Below, one piece after another: positions 10,956 to 23,765 of a DNA stretch of 64,000 nt. The notes below the pieces were generated by a model. That model did no database searches and was not told where the DNA came from. It worked only from the letters and a program-made list of their open reading frames with translations. The stretch covers positions 62,001-126,000 of the forward strand of contig SAUG01000084.1 of the NCBI GenBank assembly GCA_011316305.1, given 5' to 3'. The position numbers and the translations under genes were made by a program. Source of the stretch: Rusavskia elegans (Eukaryota > Ascomycota > Lecanoromycetes > Teloschistales > Teloschistaceae). How positions within the stretch are numbered: the first letter of the stretch is position 1; each line of letters begins with the position of its first letter.

Positions 10956-11787
10956 GGGGTTATAATTAAATTATTATATATATACGTTTCATCACCGTAG
11001 TTTTTATACGATAGTAATAGTTATTATTTATATAGTAAAAAATTTTCGTGGTTAAAAGTTAATTAAAGTTTATAGCGTAATTGATCGTTTTTATTCTAAT
11101 ATATTTTCTATTTTATTAGTATTTTTTTTCTATATAAATATATCTTTTATTACTCGTAATTTTCTACGTATCAAAATTTCTTTATATTAGTTCGAAATAT
11201 ATACGATTATAAACTACTAATATAGCTTCTAGAATTATCTACTAGGCGGTAATACTATTTTTTACTTCTATTATTTTATCTTTATCTACGGTCGTATTCG
11301 AATCTAGATAGTCTACTAATCTATCTAAATATTCGACGATTACTAGTTCGGTATCTAATAAAATAAAAGCTTTAACTAGAAATTTAATATAGTTACGAAA
11401 ACTATATAGTTCCGATAGATTTAAAATACAAGATTTTAACGTCGTAATTAAAACCGACGGATTTCGGGATTTAAAATCCGTTATAGTAGACGGACTAGTA
11501 AAGATTCGGTCGATATTATTAAATAGTTTAAATTTAGTAGTTTCGAGCTCTATTTTTTCTAATTATAAAAATATAATAGTAGTTATAGATCTAGTATTAT
11601 TAGTAGAAATTCTATATATATTAGTCTATTTTTTAAACTATTACGGAAGATACGTATATTAGATATAATAATACAAGTTAAACTAGTCCGTAGTAGTTAT
11701 AAATACTAATAAAAAAACGAAAAAAAAGCGACTATAAAGTATATATATATACGGAAATTCTACTATATTATATTTTAACTAAATTAT

Positions 11788-11974
11788 AGAAATTTATATT
11801 ACGAACGTATTATAAAATAGATTCGAATTAAATTTATATAGTTTTTTAGTTTAAGTTAATTAAATTGAAATACTAGATTTTATATCGTATATCTAACGCT
11901 AGCGTACTAATACTAAAATAAATTACTTACGGAATCGACGGTTGACCGGATATTAAAAAAATAAATAAAACAAT
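11788..11974 (+). mobile_element. SINE-like element, RIP-damaged copy
   Basis: Aligns without any gap to 23082-23268 at a constant offset of 11294 bp. The other copy is GC-normal; this one carries T for C and A for G at nearly every difference, with only a few transversions (at least two seen). Conserved parts include CTAACGCTAGCGTACTAA and GACGGTTGACCGG. No clear target-site duplication remains. Confidence 0.82.
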
Positions 11975-12095
11975 TAATATTTAATAGTTTTAACGGATCG
12001 GATCGAATTATATTTTAATCTAATTCGATTCCAATCGAATCGGATTAGCTAATTCGGATTAAATTAATCGTCGAATCGAATTTCGAATCTAAAGT

Positions 12096-12757
12096 TAAAC
12101 TGATTACTTCGATACGGGTTCCCGTCGATATTTCGGAAACTCGATCCGAATTTTAATAAATCGATTTAATTCGATCCGCTAAATAGTATAGGTCGGTTTT
12201 TAAAATTAAAACCGAAAATCGAATTAGATTATAAAATAAAAATCGATAAAAATCCGATTTAAACAACTAAACTTTCTATATATAATATAATATTATAATT
12301 ATAATAAAATAATATTTAGACTGGCCGTTTTATCGGATTTCGAATCCAAGATCGTATTTCGGATTCGAGTATCTAACTGTATTAGAAAGGAAACTAACTT
12401 TAACTAGTAATTTAACCGCGTTAGCTATATTTATCGCGAAATCGGGTCGTCACTTTGGTTCGAAGTCGCCAGCCTAATAATACTATAATTAATATAATAA
12501 ATGAATAATTAATAGATTTTATCTATAGATAATATATATAGATAATATATTTTCCTTTATTGAATTACTTTTTAATAAATAAATATTACTTTTATACTAG
12601 AATTATATTTTTATATTAGATTTCAGCGATTTTAATAGATCGAATTCGGAAATTTAAATTTAACCCGGAATCGAATCGGTTTAATATCTAGAAAAGTTAA
12701 AATCGATTCGGTTCGAACCCGAAATACGAATCCGGGTTTAAAATCCGACCCGACGGC
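12096..12757 (+). mobile_element. hAT-like non-autonomous element with 8-bp TSD
   Basis: Runs from TAAACTGATTAC to GGCCAATCTA and is flanked on both sides by the exact 8-bp repeat TCTAAAGT. Interior similar to 18992-19536. It contains a 160-bp MITE (12317-12476); without that and its duplication the element is about 494 bp. No coding region. It is itself inserted in another eroded GATTCGAATCGG-rich element. Confidence 0.82.
12317..12476 (-). mobile_element. 160-bp hAT-like MITE, copy 5 (reverse, nested)
   Basis: Reverse copy from TAGACTGGCCG to CGCCAGCCTA with flanks ATAATATT and ATAATACT (8 bp, one C/T difference). Inserted in the 12096-12757 element. Confidence 0.85.
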
Positions 12758-12759
12758 CA

Positions 12760-13133
12760 ATCTATCTAAAGTTAACTAATCCGATTCGATTCGAATCGGA
12801 TTAGATTGAAATATAATCTAATTTAACCGGGTTTTTAATTCTAAATCGTAATTCGATCGGATTTATTAAAATGATTAAATTTTAATATAAAAGTATAAAG
12901 CTAGTATAACTTTTATATAAATTTACTAAAAAAGTTCTAATAAATTAATTATATTAGCTAGAAAGTCTATAGTAAAACTAAATATATTATTTCAATATAT
13001 TATCTACAATTAAATAGTAAAATAATAATTTATTCAATTTATAATTTAATCGGATCGAATCCGGATCGGATTACTAAAATTGAATCGGATATTTGACAGT
13101 TCGACGAAAATCCGACCCGAACCGGCCAGTTTA
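12760..13133 (-). mobile_element. larger TAG..CTGGCC-ended element (about 374 bp)
   Basis: Ends in ACCGGCCAGTTTA and resembles 7006-7374 along its length, including a TTTATATAAATTTACTAAAA block. The left end is RIP-altered, and I see no convincing duplication. Confidence 0.5.
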
Positions 13134-13881
13134 ATCCGAATTCGAAATTCGATTCGACGGCTATTTTATAAATATATAATTATATAAATATTAAAAATAA
13201 AATAACTGCGAAATATAATATTTTTATAAATACTTCCGTTTTAGTTCGAAACGGCGCGGATAATCTATTAGCGGCGTAGATATTTAATATTCCGATTGCT
13301 ATAATACCGTTATAATATAGTTAAAACTTTAATAATAATAGATTCTAGATAGATTTATATAATAATATTATATTTTAAATAGAAGATAAAATTATTTATT
13401 ATATTTATTAATTAAATCTGTATAATATATTAAGTTTTATCATTTATACTAGCTTTTATATTATAGTTTATATCTTTTCAATATAACTAGATACTAGAAG
13501 CTCTAGTGTATCTTTCGCCGATTTATAACTCGTTTTATTTCGAATTAGTTAGAATCTTTTTTTAGAAATTCTATTTCGATAATAGAAAGTTTGTTAGTAA
13601 CCGGAAACCGGCTAAAAGAATTATCGCCGATAGATATTAATTTTATATAAATTATAGAAATAATAAAATATATTTTTATAATAAAAAGAAAATTTTAATT
13701 TATATACGAAATATCCGATTTTATAAATTATTTTAAAAAATCTAGTTTATTAATACGAAATCTTTCGATTCGTAACGTCCGGAAACGTATATTTATAATA
13801 AAGTTTTAGAAAGTCTTTATTATTTAATTTAAAAAATCTAGCTTTATATAAATTATTATAATCGACTTTAAAAAATACGAT

Positions 13882-14041
13882 TAGACTGGCCACTTCGGTC
13901 TAAAGTAGCGATTCGATTTCGCGATAAACGTAGCTAGCGCGTTTAAACTATTAGTAAAAGTTAGTTTCCTTCCTAATACGGTTAGAAACTCGGGTCGGTT
14001 CCTCCGATCCGGGTTCGAAATCCGATAAAACGGCCAGATTA
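13882..14041 (+). mobile_element. 160-bp hAT-like MITE, copy 6 (best preserved ends)
   Basis: Begins TAGACTGGCCACTTCGG, ends CGGCCAGATTA, exactly 160 bp. It is flanked by a perfect 8-bp duplication AATACGAT (13874-13881 and 14042-14049). This copy and copy 7 define the family. Confidence 0.92.
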
Positions 14042-14049
14042 AATACGAT

Positions 14050-17000
14050 ACTAAAAGTTGTTACAATATCTATTTTTATATATTCAATAGATTTTAGATA
14101 TTTTATTTCTTCCGATAGTAGATTCGATAAAATATTAACGGTATTTTTAGATTAAAAATCTAATATCAGTTTATTAGAAGCTATACTAGTAGCGAAACTA
14201 ACAACGTTATTAAAGACGAACTATAAAAATAAAATAGTTTTAATTTAATTTTATTCGAATATTCTATAAATTTGAAATAGAAAAAAATATTTACTAATTA
14301 ATTAATTCGTTTTGATTATCTATCGATTTATAGATAATATACTATAAATACTAGAATATTCGTTTCTAATTTCCAGAAAATCTGGCGCTAGTAGAATAAT
14401 ATAAATTTACGATTTCTGTTATTAATAATAGCTAATAAAATTATCTAATTATATTCGAATAAAATAATAATAATAATATTCGTTTTAGTTAACTATAAAA
14501 TATATAATCCATCTAAAATCTTATAGAATTTCTTTAATATATTTATATATAATTGTTTGTTTATAATTATTATTGGAAAATTTTATAGATAATATAAATA
14601 CGAAATCTATAGTAAATATAGAAAATGATATTTTCGAAAAAATTAGATTAAAGAAATTATAAAATCTATATTATTTCGTATTATTTTATATATATTAATA
14701 ATAATATTCTATCTATTATCAATAAAAAACAATATAAAAAAATTCTAATATATACGATATTTTCGTCTACGAATTCGTCTGAAATATATAGCTATTTTCG
14801 TTTATCGCTAAAAATATAGTAGATAATATTATTATATATTCGGAAATTAATATCTACTATATAATATTCGTTATTTTTAATATTAAAATCTAGTTTTTAG
14901 ATTCGTAGTATTAGAATAATTATAGTCTGTCGTTTATTATTAGCGTAATCTTTTTTCATACGTTATTTAAATTTGTTTACTATTTCGACGAACGTTATAT
15001 AATATATAGATATAACGAGTTTAACAATATATTAGAAGAACTTTTTTTTTTATTAATCTCGGTATTATTATATAATACGTCTAGATTATCTTTTTCAATT
15101 TTAAAAGAAATATAAAAGGTTTATATTTCGAATCGTAATAAAATATTAGAAACGATATTAGTTTTATCTATTTTACAACGTAATTTAATATTAAAAGCCG
15201 AAAAGTACTATAATATACAAACGAACCTTAAATTCAATTTATCTATATTTATTACTTTAAACGAAATCTATTTCTAAATCGTAACTGGAATTAAATAATT
15301 CTATAAAATAATAAATTTATTTTATTATCTAAACGATTCTAGCGATTTCTAATTCGATAGACTAATGATTTAATTTAGCGTTATTAAATTATTTACTAAA
15401 AAAATCAAATATATATTCGTAGATAGAAAATCTATATCGAAATTTCTTTTAATATAATGGATAATTACTATAAAATTGAACAATTTTAATATATTTAGAT
15501 TAATATAAAGCTTTTTTATAGAATCGAAATAATAATAAAAAGTTAATAATTCGAATACTGTTTATAGTATCCGAAATTTTTTTCTAGAATAGATTTATAT
15601 TTTAACTTCGTTTATTAAAGTTTTTATTTAAGTCTTTTAATCCTTTATTCGAATTTTTTTAAATATAGAATCTTTTTTTTCTATAGAAGCTTGGCGAACT
15701 ATATATATTCTACGATTATATAATAAAACCAACCAGTTATTTCGAAATAGATTTTCAAATTCTATAAATATTTAGAAAAATCTTTTTTAAAATAACTTTA
15801 ATTTTATTTTTTAAAGTAGTTTTTTCTAATATTTTAATAAGTTATCCGAATAAACGAATTAAAAAATATTCAATAAATAATTTACTAAATCTAAAATTAA
15901 TTTATTTTTTTCGGAATAGAACGAAAATTTATTCGAAATATTTTAAAAATTTATCTAAACTATATAAAAGAATTATAGTATAATTAATATAGATTTTAGT
16001 AAATGTTTTTAATAGATAAAATAGTTTATCGATCTAGTATTATATATATAGCGGCGAACGTCTATATTCTATAAACGCTATCGAAATTTATTTCTAATTT
16101 CGATAAAAAACTATAAAAAATTTATATCGGTTATAGTATTTAATTTTAAATTTATAAAACTAGTCTATATAATTAACAATCGAAATATAAAAAAAGTTCA
16201 ATACTAAATAGATAATATTTATTTATAGTAAAAAGATAAAATTGTCCAATTCCGTAATAGTATTAAAGTTTCGAATATTAACTACTATTCGTTTCTTTTT
16301 CGTACTATCGGGAAAAATCTTTTATACTACGAAAACGGAGTATATAAAAAACGTTAGCTATTCGAAATATTATATTTTACTTTTTTTATAGAATTTATTA
16401 AATATTTTATTTCGTTTAATACGATTTATATAATTTAGATTATAGATTTTTAAAAATATAGACTTAGTTTTTACTTTTAAAAATATTAGTATTTATTTCT
16501 TTTTAGAAATATCTATTATAATTCTCTAATCGGAAAAAATAGATTTTTATATTTTTCGATAATAGCAGCTAGTTATTACGCTACTAGTAGTTTATTATAA
16601 ATCGTAATACTATTAATGAAACGATATACTAATTTAGAATCTATAGAAATATTAAAGAAAATTAATTCAGCGAATTTAATATTTTTTAGCGGAATTCGCG
16701 TAATATTTTTTTTAAATTGTTAATAAATTTTACTTTGTTAGCTAATTAATAGCTATTTCAATTCGTTTGAATATTTCGAACGCTAATTATATTAAATAAT
16801 TCTAGACGATATACAATTTAAATTTATATAATTACGGCGACGGGAAGTATCGCTATAATTTTAATAGCTATTTTTTTTAACTTTTAATAGTATTATAGAT
16901 TATTTTTACAACGAGTAGAATTAATTTGGAAATAGTAATATAGTATTTTTTATACCGATTTTCGATAATTCTTTTAAGCCGGATTCGTTTAAACAAAATT

Positions 17001-18990
17001 ACTAGCGAATAGTTTACGTTATCAACGTTTACGAAATTAAATAAAGTGTCGATTATATAAGTAAAAGCGCTACTATTAGTATATAAATCTATTTTTAACG
17101 TTAATTCCAATTTAGATTCGAAAAAGAAATTATAATTTCTAGTAATATTATTTCAATATTATATTAAAACTCGTATTATTCTATTATATTTTGAAATAAT
17201 ATTTCTTTAGATTTTAATAGTATATCTAAAGTTAGAATCTTTATATAGATAGAAATTAGAATTAATTTTAAAATTTTTATAGCTGCCGATAAGAATCTAC
17301 TATTTTTAATAATCTCGAATTATTTTTTTCGGCGTTAGAATATTTATATCTAATTGTAAATTTATTTATAAATTTTTATTAATATAGATTTTTATAGTAA
17401 ATTCTATTATAGCCGAATCGTCTTTTAGATAGAAAATAAATACAGCGAATTTATTAATTCGATAAATTTACTCGTCTATTCCGCGAATAGAAATCTTTTT
17501 TAGAAGTTTTTTTATTTTAATACTATTTAAAATAAACTTTTTATTAACTATTAATAGAAAATATCTAGATTATATATATATATTTTTGACGTTAAATATA
17601 TTCGGACGGAAAACTACTAGAAAAATAAATTAATAGAAATATTTAATTACTAAATAAATTCTAGTAAATTCTTTACTATTCGAAACTATTACGCGAAATA
17701 TAAAAGTATTTTCTTTATTTAAAATATATTTATAGGCGATAAAGATTTATATTTCGATTATATTACTTTTCGTAATCTAGTAAAAGGTTTTAAAATATCT
17801 AAATAATTTATTTTATTACTCGAACGAGACGTTATATATTTAATACGTATATAAACCTTTCGGTCTAGTAGTAATAAAATTATAGTTAACTTTTTTATAA
17901 TCTAACTTTTTATAATCTCTATTATAGTACTCGATATTATTATTTATAAATTCGGCGGAACTATTATAATAATATTCGATAACGAAATTCTATTTAATTT
18001 AATAAACGTAAACTTTCTCTATAGTAGAATAGTTCTCGCTATATATATTTTTATAAACTTCTATCTAATAGATTCGTTAAAACGAAACTAGCGGTACTAA
18101 ATATTAGAAATTTAATTCGAAATGAAATCTTTTATAAATTTAATTATTATAAATTCTTTAGAATCTATTATTATACGCTAGCGCAGAATTCTATTATATT
18201 AGAAAAATGTTCCGTTATAAATTTTTTAATTTATTTATAAATATAAAACGGATGAAAATTATATCGTTTTAAATAAAAGACGTTCTAGAAAAATCTCTTT
18301 TAATAAAAGAAGGTTAGTATTTCTAAAAAAGCCGAAAAGTCTACTAAATTATAGAATTCTGATATTTATAACTAGAAAGATCGGAATTTAATATAAACTA
18401 GTATATTATATCTTTTAAAATCGGAATAAAAATAGATTTTCTATTTATTAACGGCTAGAATTATTAGAAAATATTCTCCGAAATTATCAAAAGCAACTTT
18501 TTTCTATAGTCTAGATTTTAAACTTCTAATTATTTATAAATCGAAAATATAGATTAATAGTAATCTTTATTATTAGTTTAAAAATAGATATAATATAGAG
18601 AAAAATAGTAAAATATATCTAAATTTATATAATAATTTATCGAATACTAATTATTTCGGCGACTTTTATAACTCAAAATCTAATCTAATCGGATTTATAA
18701 AATTTATAAAAATAATTTGTATTTTCAATCGTATATTTTTTTATTTAGAATATATATATTGTTTTCTATTAATAATTTAAAATAAACAATTAGAAAGATA
18801 ATTTATATATAGAAATCTTTTATTAGATATTTTTTTTCTATATTTAAAACTTCGTTAAAATATTATTATAAAATTCTATCGCGAAAATAAATCTAAAAAC
18901 TTTTTTTAATTTTATTATTAAATCTAGCGATATCTTTTACTAATTCGATAAAAATATAGATATAACGGAAATAGATATTTCTATCTATAT
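14050..18990. pseudogene. unassigned transposon coding relic
   Basis: About 5 kb of AT-rich sequence. On the minus strand, for example around 15200-15780, long stretches translate sensibly if TAA and TAG are read as former CAA and CAG codons. That is how RIP damages glutamine-rich transposon ORFs. I could not match a reverse transcriptase, integrase or DDE motif with confidence, so the family is left open. Confidence 0.4.
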
Positions 18991-18991
18991 A

Positions 18992-19536
18992 TAGATTAGC
19001 TATTTCGGATCGGATTCCCGTCGGTTTTTTAGAAATTTAATTCGAGTTTTAATAAATCGGTTTAACCCGATTTACTAAACGGTATAGATCGGTTTCTAAA
19101 ATTAAAATCGAAAGTTAAATCGGATTATAAAATAGAAATCGATAAAAAATTAATTCGATTTACTAAATCTTTTATAGATAGTATAATACTAATATTAATA
19201 TAATCTAATACTATAATTAATTGATTTATTAATTAATTTATTATTTGATTTTTTAATTTTAAATAAAGATAATATATTTAGATAATATATTTTATCTAAT
19301 TGGAAGATTTTTAGAAAAATAGATATAATTTTTATATTAAAATTATACTTTTATATTAGAATTTAGTAATTTTAGTAGATTAAATTCGGAAACTCGAATT
19401 CGATCCGGAACCGAGTCGGTTTAGTATCTAGAAAAGTCGAAACCGATTCGGGTCGATATTTAAAAAAGTCGAAACCGATTCGGATCGGGTTAATTGTTTT
19501 AACTCGAGTTTAAAAACCGATCCGACGGTTAAACTA
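18992..19536 (+). mobile_element. hAT-like non-autonomous element with 8-bp TSD
   Basis: Starts TAGATTAGCTATTTCGG, ends CGGTTAAACTA, flanked by TCTATATA and TTTATATA (8 bp, one C/T difference). Shares its interior (a CGGTATAGATCGGTTT-like stretch and AAGTCGAAACCGATTCGG) with 12096-12757. No coding region. Confidence 0.78.
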
Positions 19537-20209
19537 TTTATATATTCGATATAAAATTCGATTTCAGCGAATTTATTATTATAGAAAAAATAGAAATAAT
19601 TAATATTACCGGCGGTAAATTTTTTGGATTTACTAATTTTTTAAAAAAAATATAGAAAATTTTAATAAAGATAATTTTTTCTTTTTATAGCGAAAATTTC
19701 TAAATTTTATTTAAATCGCTATATTTTCGTTTTTGATTACTATTTTCTAATTTTCCAATTTTTCGAAAATACGTACTATAATAAAATCGATACTATAATT
19801 TTATATCGTATTTAAATTCCGGATATTATCTATTTTAGAAATAGTAGAAAAGTTTATTAAAATTTTATCGATCGTATCTTTTTTTTTTACTTTTAAAAAA
19901 AATTTAATAATTTAATATATTTTATATATATATACGATTAATCATTCGGATTTTTGATTATCTTTTACGAATTAATATTAGAAATACTAATCGATTAGAT
20001 TACGCAATTTTTTAGACTCGAATCTTTACCGAAAATTCAATTAAAAACTTCCGAAAGAGTTAGATCTAGACTAAAACCCAAAGGGAAACCGTAATTTATT
20101 TAATTTTAATTAATTTAAATTAATTCGATCGATCGAATTAGGCCGAGACGATCTATTATATAATCTTCCTATATTTTTAAACTCTATAAAAATCGACTAG
20201 AGTCGATAG

Positions 20210-20345
20210 AAAAAACTTAAATATTAGGTTAGCCTTCGAAGGGATCGAACCCCCGATCCGTCGGATTAACTCCGTTAACTCCGAAGAACGCTAGATCCGC
20301 CGGGCTTCCAAGTCACGCAGTATTGCCACTGCGTCACCCAGGCCT
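20210..20345 (-). other. tRNA-like / SINE-like Pol III unit
   Basis: A GC-normal island of about 115 bp inside RIP-damaged DNA. On the minus strand it has A-box-like TGACGCAGTGG (complement of 20326-20336), a perfect B box GGTTCGATCCC (complement of 20241-20251) and a T6 terminator run (20210-20215). A 7-bp hairpin ACGCAGT / ACTGCGT forms a D-arm-like structure. The distance between the boxes is longer than in an intronless tRNA, and I cannot fold a convincing anticodon arm, so it may be an intron-containing tRNA, a tRNA pseudogene or a tRNA-derived SINE. Its lack of RIP fits a short or single-copy sequence. Confidence 0.5.
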
Positions 20346-20570
20346 TAATATATTTTATATATATATAAAATCGTTTAGAAATTCTATTATATTTTTTTAA
20401 AATTTTTAATAATAGCTCGTATTATTATTTTATTAGATTATTTTTTATCGAATTATTTAGGCGATTATAATAGCCGAAAAGATAATTTTATTTAAATATT
20501 TATTACGTTATCTACTTCGATTCTAGAAAATCTAGAATCGGTATAGTTTTTTTAGATCAAAACTAACAAT

Positions 20571-22830
20571 ATTATAACGAGATCAAATATAGATAATAAT
20601 TGGGTTCATCGAGATTTTATTAAAGTTCGTATTCTATAGAAGAGGCCTGCGGGTATAAAAAGTACGTACCAAAGCCGCTATCTAATCTAGCGAGCCGTAC
20701 TAAATCTAATCGGGCAACTTATTATATACCGTTCGGCTTTATAAAAGCTTGCTCTATAATAAATATCCTAAAAAGAAAAAAAGGTATCGCTCTCGATATT
20801 ATAACGAGCGCCGGCGAGAAGGCAGACGATTATACTATATAAGAGCTATAGTAACCGTATCGGAACTCTTCTAGCAGCTGGACTAATATACGCAGTAATG
20901 CTTCGATAATTCCCTGTTTTTCCAAGTTCTTTCTCGATAACTATAACGTAATTAGCGGCGGCGGCGGCGGCGGCGGCGAGTTTACTGGCTAATAGGATAA
21001 CGTAAATCGGCGCTGACGAGGTAGTTTAGAAGGCAGAGGCCTAAATAGCGTGGAGGCGGCGGAGTTCGAAGCGGAGCTGGCGGCGGAAGCGCTTGCGTAG
21101 TTTAATTTAGAGACAGTTGATTGGCTGGCTTTTATTATATTTAATAGAAGCTAAATTAGAGTTTTTAGATCGAGTTTTCTGATTAGCCGATTTAATTTTA
21201 AACAGGGTCCAGGCTATATAGAGCTAAATTTAATAAACAGCTGCGAAATCGTTATATAGGCGCGTTTCTGAGGTAGCAGGTAGATAGGAGACTTCTCGTG
21301 TTGAACAGTGGTTTTGATAGGGGTAAAAGGTGCTGGGGCAGAGATTTCTCGATGATATAAGGGGGCAGATGTTTGTAGAAGCGTTTAAAGAGATGATTGA
21401 GGTCGTTTCTCGAGTGCTAAAACTGTTTTTAGTATAGAAATTGGAGTGCTAAATGGAGATGGAGGTATAGGAGGTACTAGGGATACTAAATAGAATATAA
21501 GAGCTACAAAAGGAGACGTCTCGGTCGATTTCTTCGTATAATAAGCCTCGATATACCTATAGAGTTGGCTGTTTAACGAGAATCTCTCCGGGCAACGCTT
21601 ATATTCGTAGGGATACTAGAAACGGAAGGCGGCCTGCAGTTAGTTAATCTCCGCGAAGGCCTTCTACTTTGCCTTTTCAGGCCGCTGTTCTAGCTGCTAC
21701 TGCCTAAAAAGTTCTTTTTATTCTCGTTTTACCTTTTCCGTTTATTTTTACTAGATCGCTTATTTATATTCCGCTTAGTTACGTTATTTAGCGAGCTTAG
21801 CTTACCTGATCGTCTCTCGTTTTTCTTTTTCTTTTTTATAGATTACTGCCCGATACTACTGGATTTATAGTACTTTTAGGCAGGAAGGCGACGAGAAAAG
21901 ATAATAGCCGAAAGAATCTTTATTAGTATTACTGTTAAATATAATCTAATCGATAACGTAGCTATAATATTTATATACGACAGGATTCTTCTATCCTACT
22001 ACTAGTATAGAAAACTTCTATTAAAAGCCTGCGTCTACCAGCCGTTCTAGCGAGGCTATTTTACGGGGCTATTAATAGAGCCGATACTAATTAATTCGTC
22101 GATATAGTATTACCGATCTGATTTATCTAATTTACTACCGGAATTATTTATAGAATTAGATATAGTAGAACCAGCTAATAAAGATTTAGAAACGGATTTA
22201 ATAAAGGGTTTCGAAAAGAATTCGAGAAAGAATTTTAATATCGATAGCTAGCCTATAGAGGTAATAAGTACTGCTACCTTTTCGTCGAATATCGTTATAG
22301 TAAACCGGTTAGAGGCGAATATAAAGGGCGGAACAATCTTTATTTAAATCCCGGCAGATTTAGCGTATATCTACTAGAAAAAGATAGAGATTCAGGTATT
22401 AGGAGCCTAGGATCTCGGTAGAAGAGGTCTAAAAGGCTGAGGACTATATTCGAGGGCGTAGAGGATATAGGTAAAATTACTAGAAACTCTACGGAAGCTA
22501 GTAATACCGCAGAAGTAGATAGAAATACTAAAAAAAGGCAACTAGATATTCTGCTAACTATTTAACGAGTAGAAAAACTAAAGGTCCTATAATAGATAAC
22601 GTAGGAGAATCTGAATCTAATTCTTACTACTATTTATTATAACGAGGTTAAATATAGATAATAATTAGGTTTATCGAGGTTTTATTAAGGTTCGTATTCT
22701 AGAAAGGAGGCCTGCGGGTATAAAAGGTACGTGCCAAGGCCGCTATCTAATCTAGCGAGCCGTACTAAATCTAATCGGGCAATTTATCACATACCGTTCG
22801 GCTTTATAAAAGTTTGTTCTATAACAAATA
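20571..22830. mobile_element. short LTR-type element with 195-bp direct repeats
   Basis: Two direct repeats of exactly 195 bp bound 1.87 kb: 20571-20765 and 22636-22830. Both contain GGCCTGCGGGTATAAAA, a possible TATA region, and GCGAGCCGTACTAAATCTA. They differ mainly by A/G and T/C. The outer ends read TATAACGA..ATAACA, compatible with RIP-altered TG..CA LTR ends. The interior has higher GC than its surroundings and partly open frames (about 22150-22500) but no recognised reverse transcriptase, so it may be a non-autonomous LTR retrotransposon. Orientation is not established. Confidence 0.72.
20956..20977. repeat. GGC trinucleotide microsatellite
   Basis: About seven GGC units inside the LTR-type element. 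Notably GC-rich in an otherwise AT-rich tract. Confidence 0.85.
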
Positions 22831-23081
22831 ATTTCTATATATTCTAATACTAGTTAACGGCGTATCTAGTATCGACTTTATCTATAAATTCGACGAGTTA
22901 ATACTCGAAAAAAATAGTAGTATCGTTAAAAAATAAAAGTAATTTATCGGTCGATATATTAATTAATTAAAATCTAATTACTATATCGTTTTATTTTTAT
23001 TATATCTAGATATATAAAATATAATTTATAAAATTTAGTGGTTAGATAATAAATATTACTAATAATATAGATTTAATTAAT

Positions 23082-23266
23082 GGGAGCTTGTGCCACGAGC
23101 GCATTGCGGAGCAGATTCGAGTCAATTTTATATAGTTCTTTGGTTTGAGTCAATTGGACTGAGGTACTAGTTCTTATACCGTGTATCCAACGCTAGCGTA
23201 CCAACACTGAAGTGAATTGCTTACGGAACCGACGGTTGACCGGGCACCAAAAAAACAAATAAAATA
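23082..23266 (+). mobile_element. SINE-like retroposed element, intact copy
   Basis: A GC-normal 185-bp insert with an A-rich 3' tail (ACCAAAAAAACAAATAAAA), flanked by the direct repeat ATAGATTTAATTAAT (15 bp; 23067-23081 and 23267-23281). A long target-site duplication plus A-rich tail is typical of target-primed retroposition. A B-box-like GATTCGAGTCA lies at 23114-23124; no good A box is seen, so it may be 5' truncated. Second copy at 11788-11974. No coding capacity. Confidence 0.8.
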
Positions 23267-23605
23267 ATAGATTTAATTAATATTAGTAGTATTTTCGAAA
23301 ATACGAGGAATATTACTAGTATAATTTATATTTATAAATAGAAATTAATATTTATAAACGTTATATATATATTATTTAATTTCTATTAAAAATATTTTCA
23401 TACTATTTATTATTATAAATCGATTTAAAATACAAATAATAATTTTTTATTTTTATATAGATAGAAAGCTTCTTTATAGATAAACGAATAAAGTTACGTA
23501 TTTGATTTAATTAAATATTTAATCCAATATATTTAATAAACCGCGATTAACGAAATTTAAATAACGTATAAAATTATTTACCAAAATTTTTTTATCTATT
23601 ATATC

Positions 23606-23765
23606 TAGACTGGCCACTTCGGTTCAAAGTAGCGATCCGACTTCGCGATAAACGTAGCTAACGCGTTAAAATTACTAGTTAAAGTTAGTTTTCTTTCTAA
23701 TATAGTTAGAAACTCGGGTCGATTTCTCCGATCCGGGTTCGAAATCCGATAAAACAGCCAGATTA
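23606..23765 (+). mobile_element. 160-bp hAT-like MITE, copy 7
   Basis: Exactly 160 bp from TAGACTGGCC to CAGCCAGATTA with a perfect 8-bp duplication ATTATATC at 23598-23605 and 23766-23773. Confidence 0.92.

Noticed and set aside
16877..17110. 77-codon open frame on the minus strand in AT-rich DNA
   Set aside because: Composition is that of RIP-damaged DNA, with no recognisable domain; a chance frame in low-complexity sequence.
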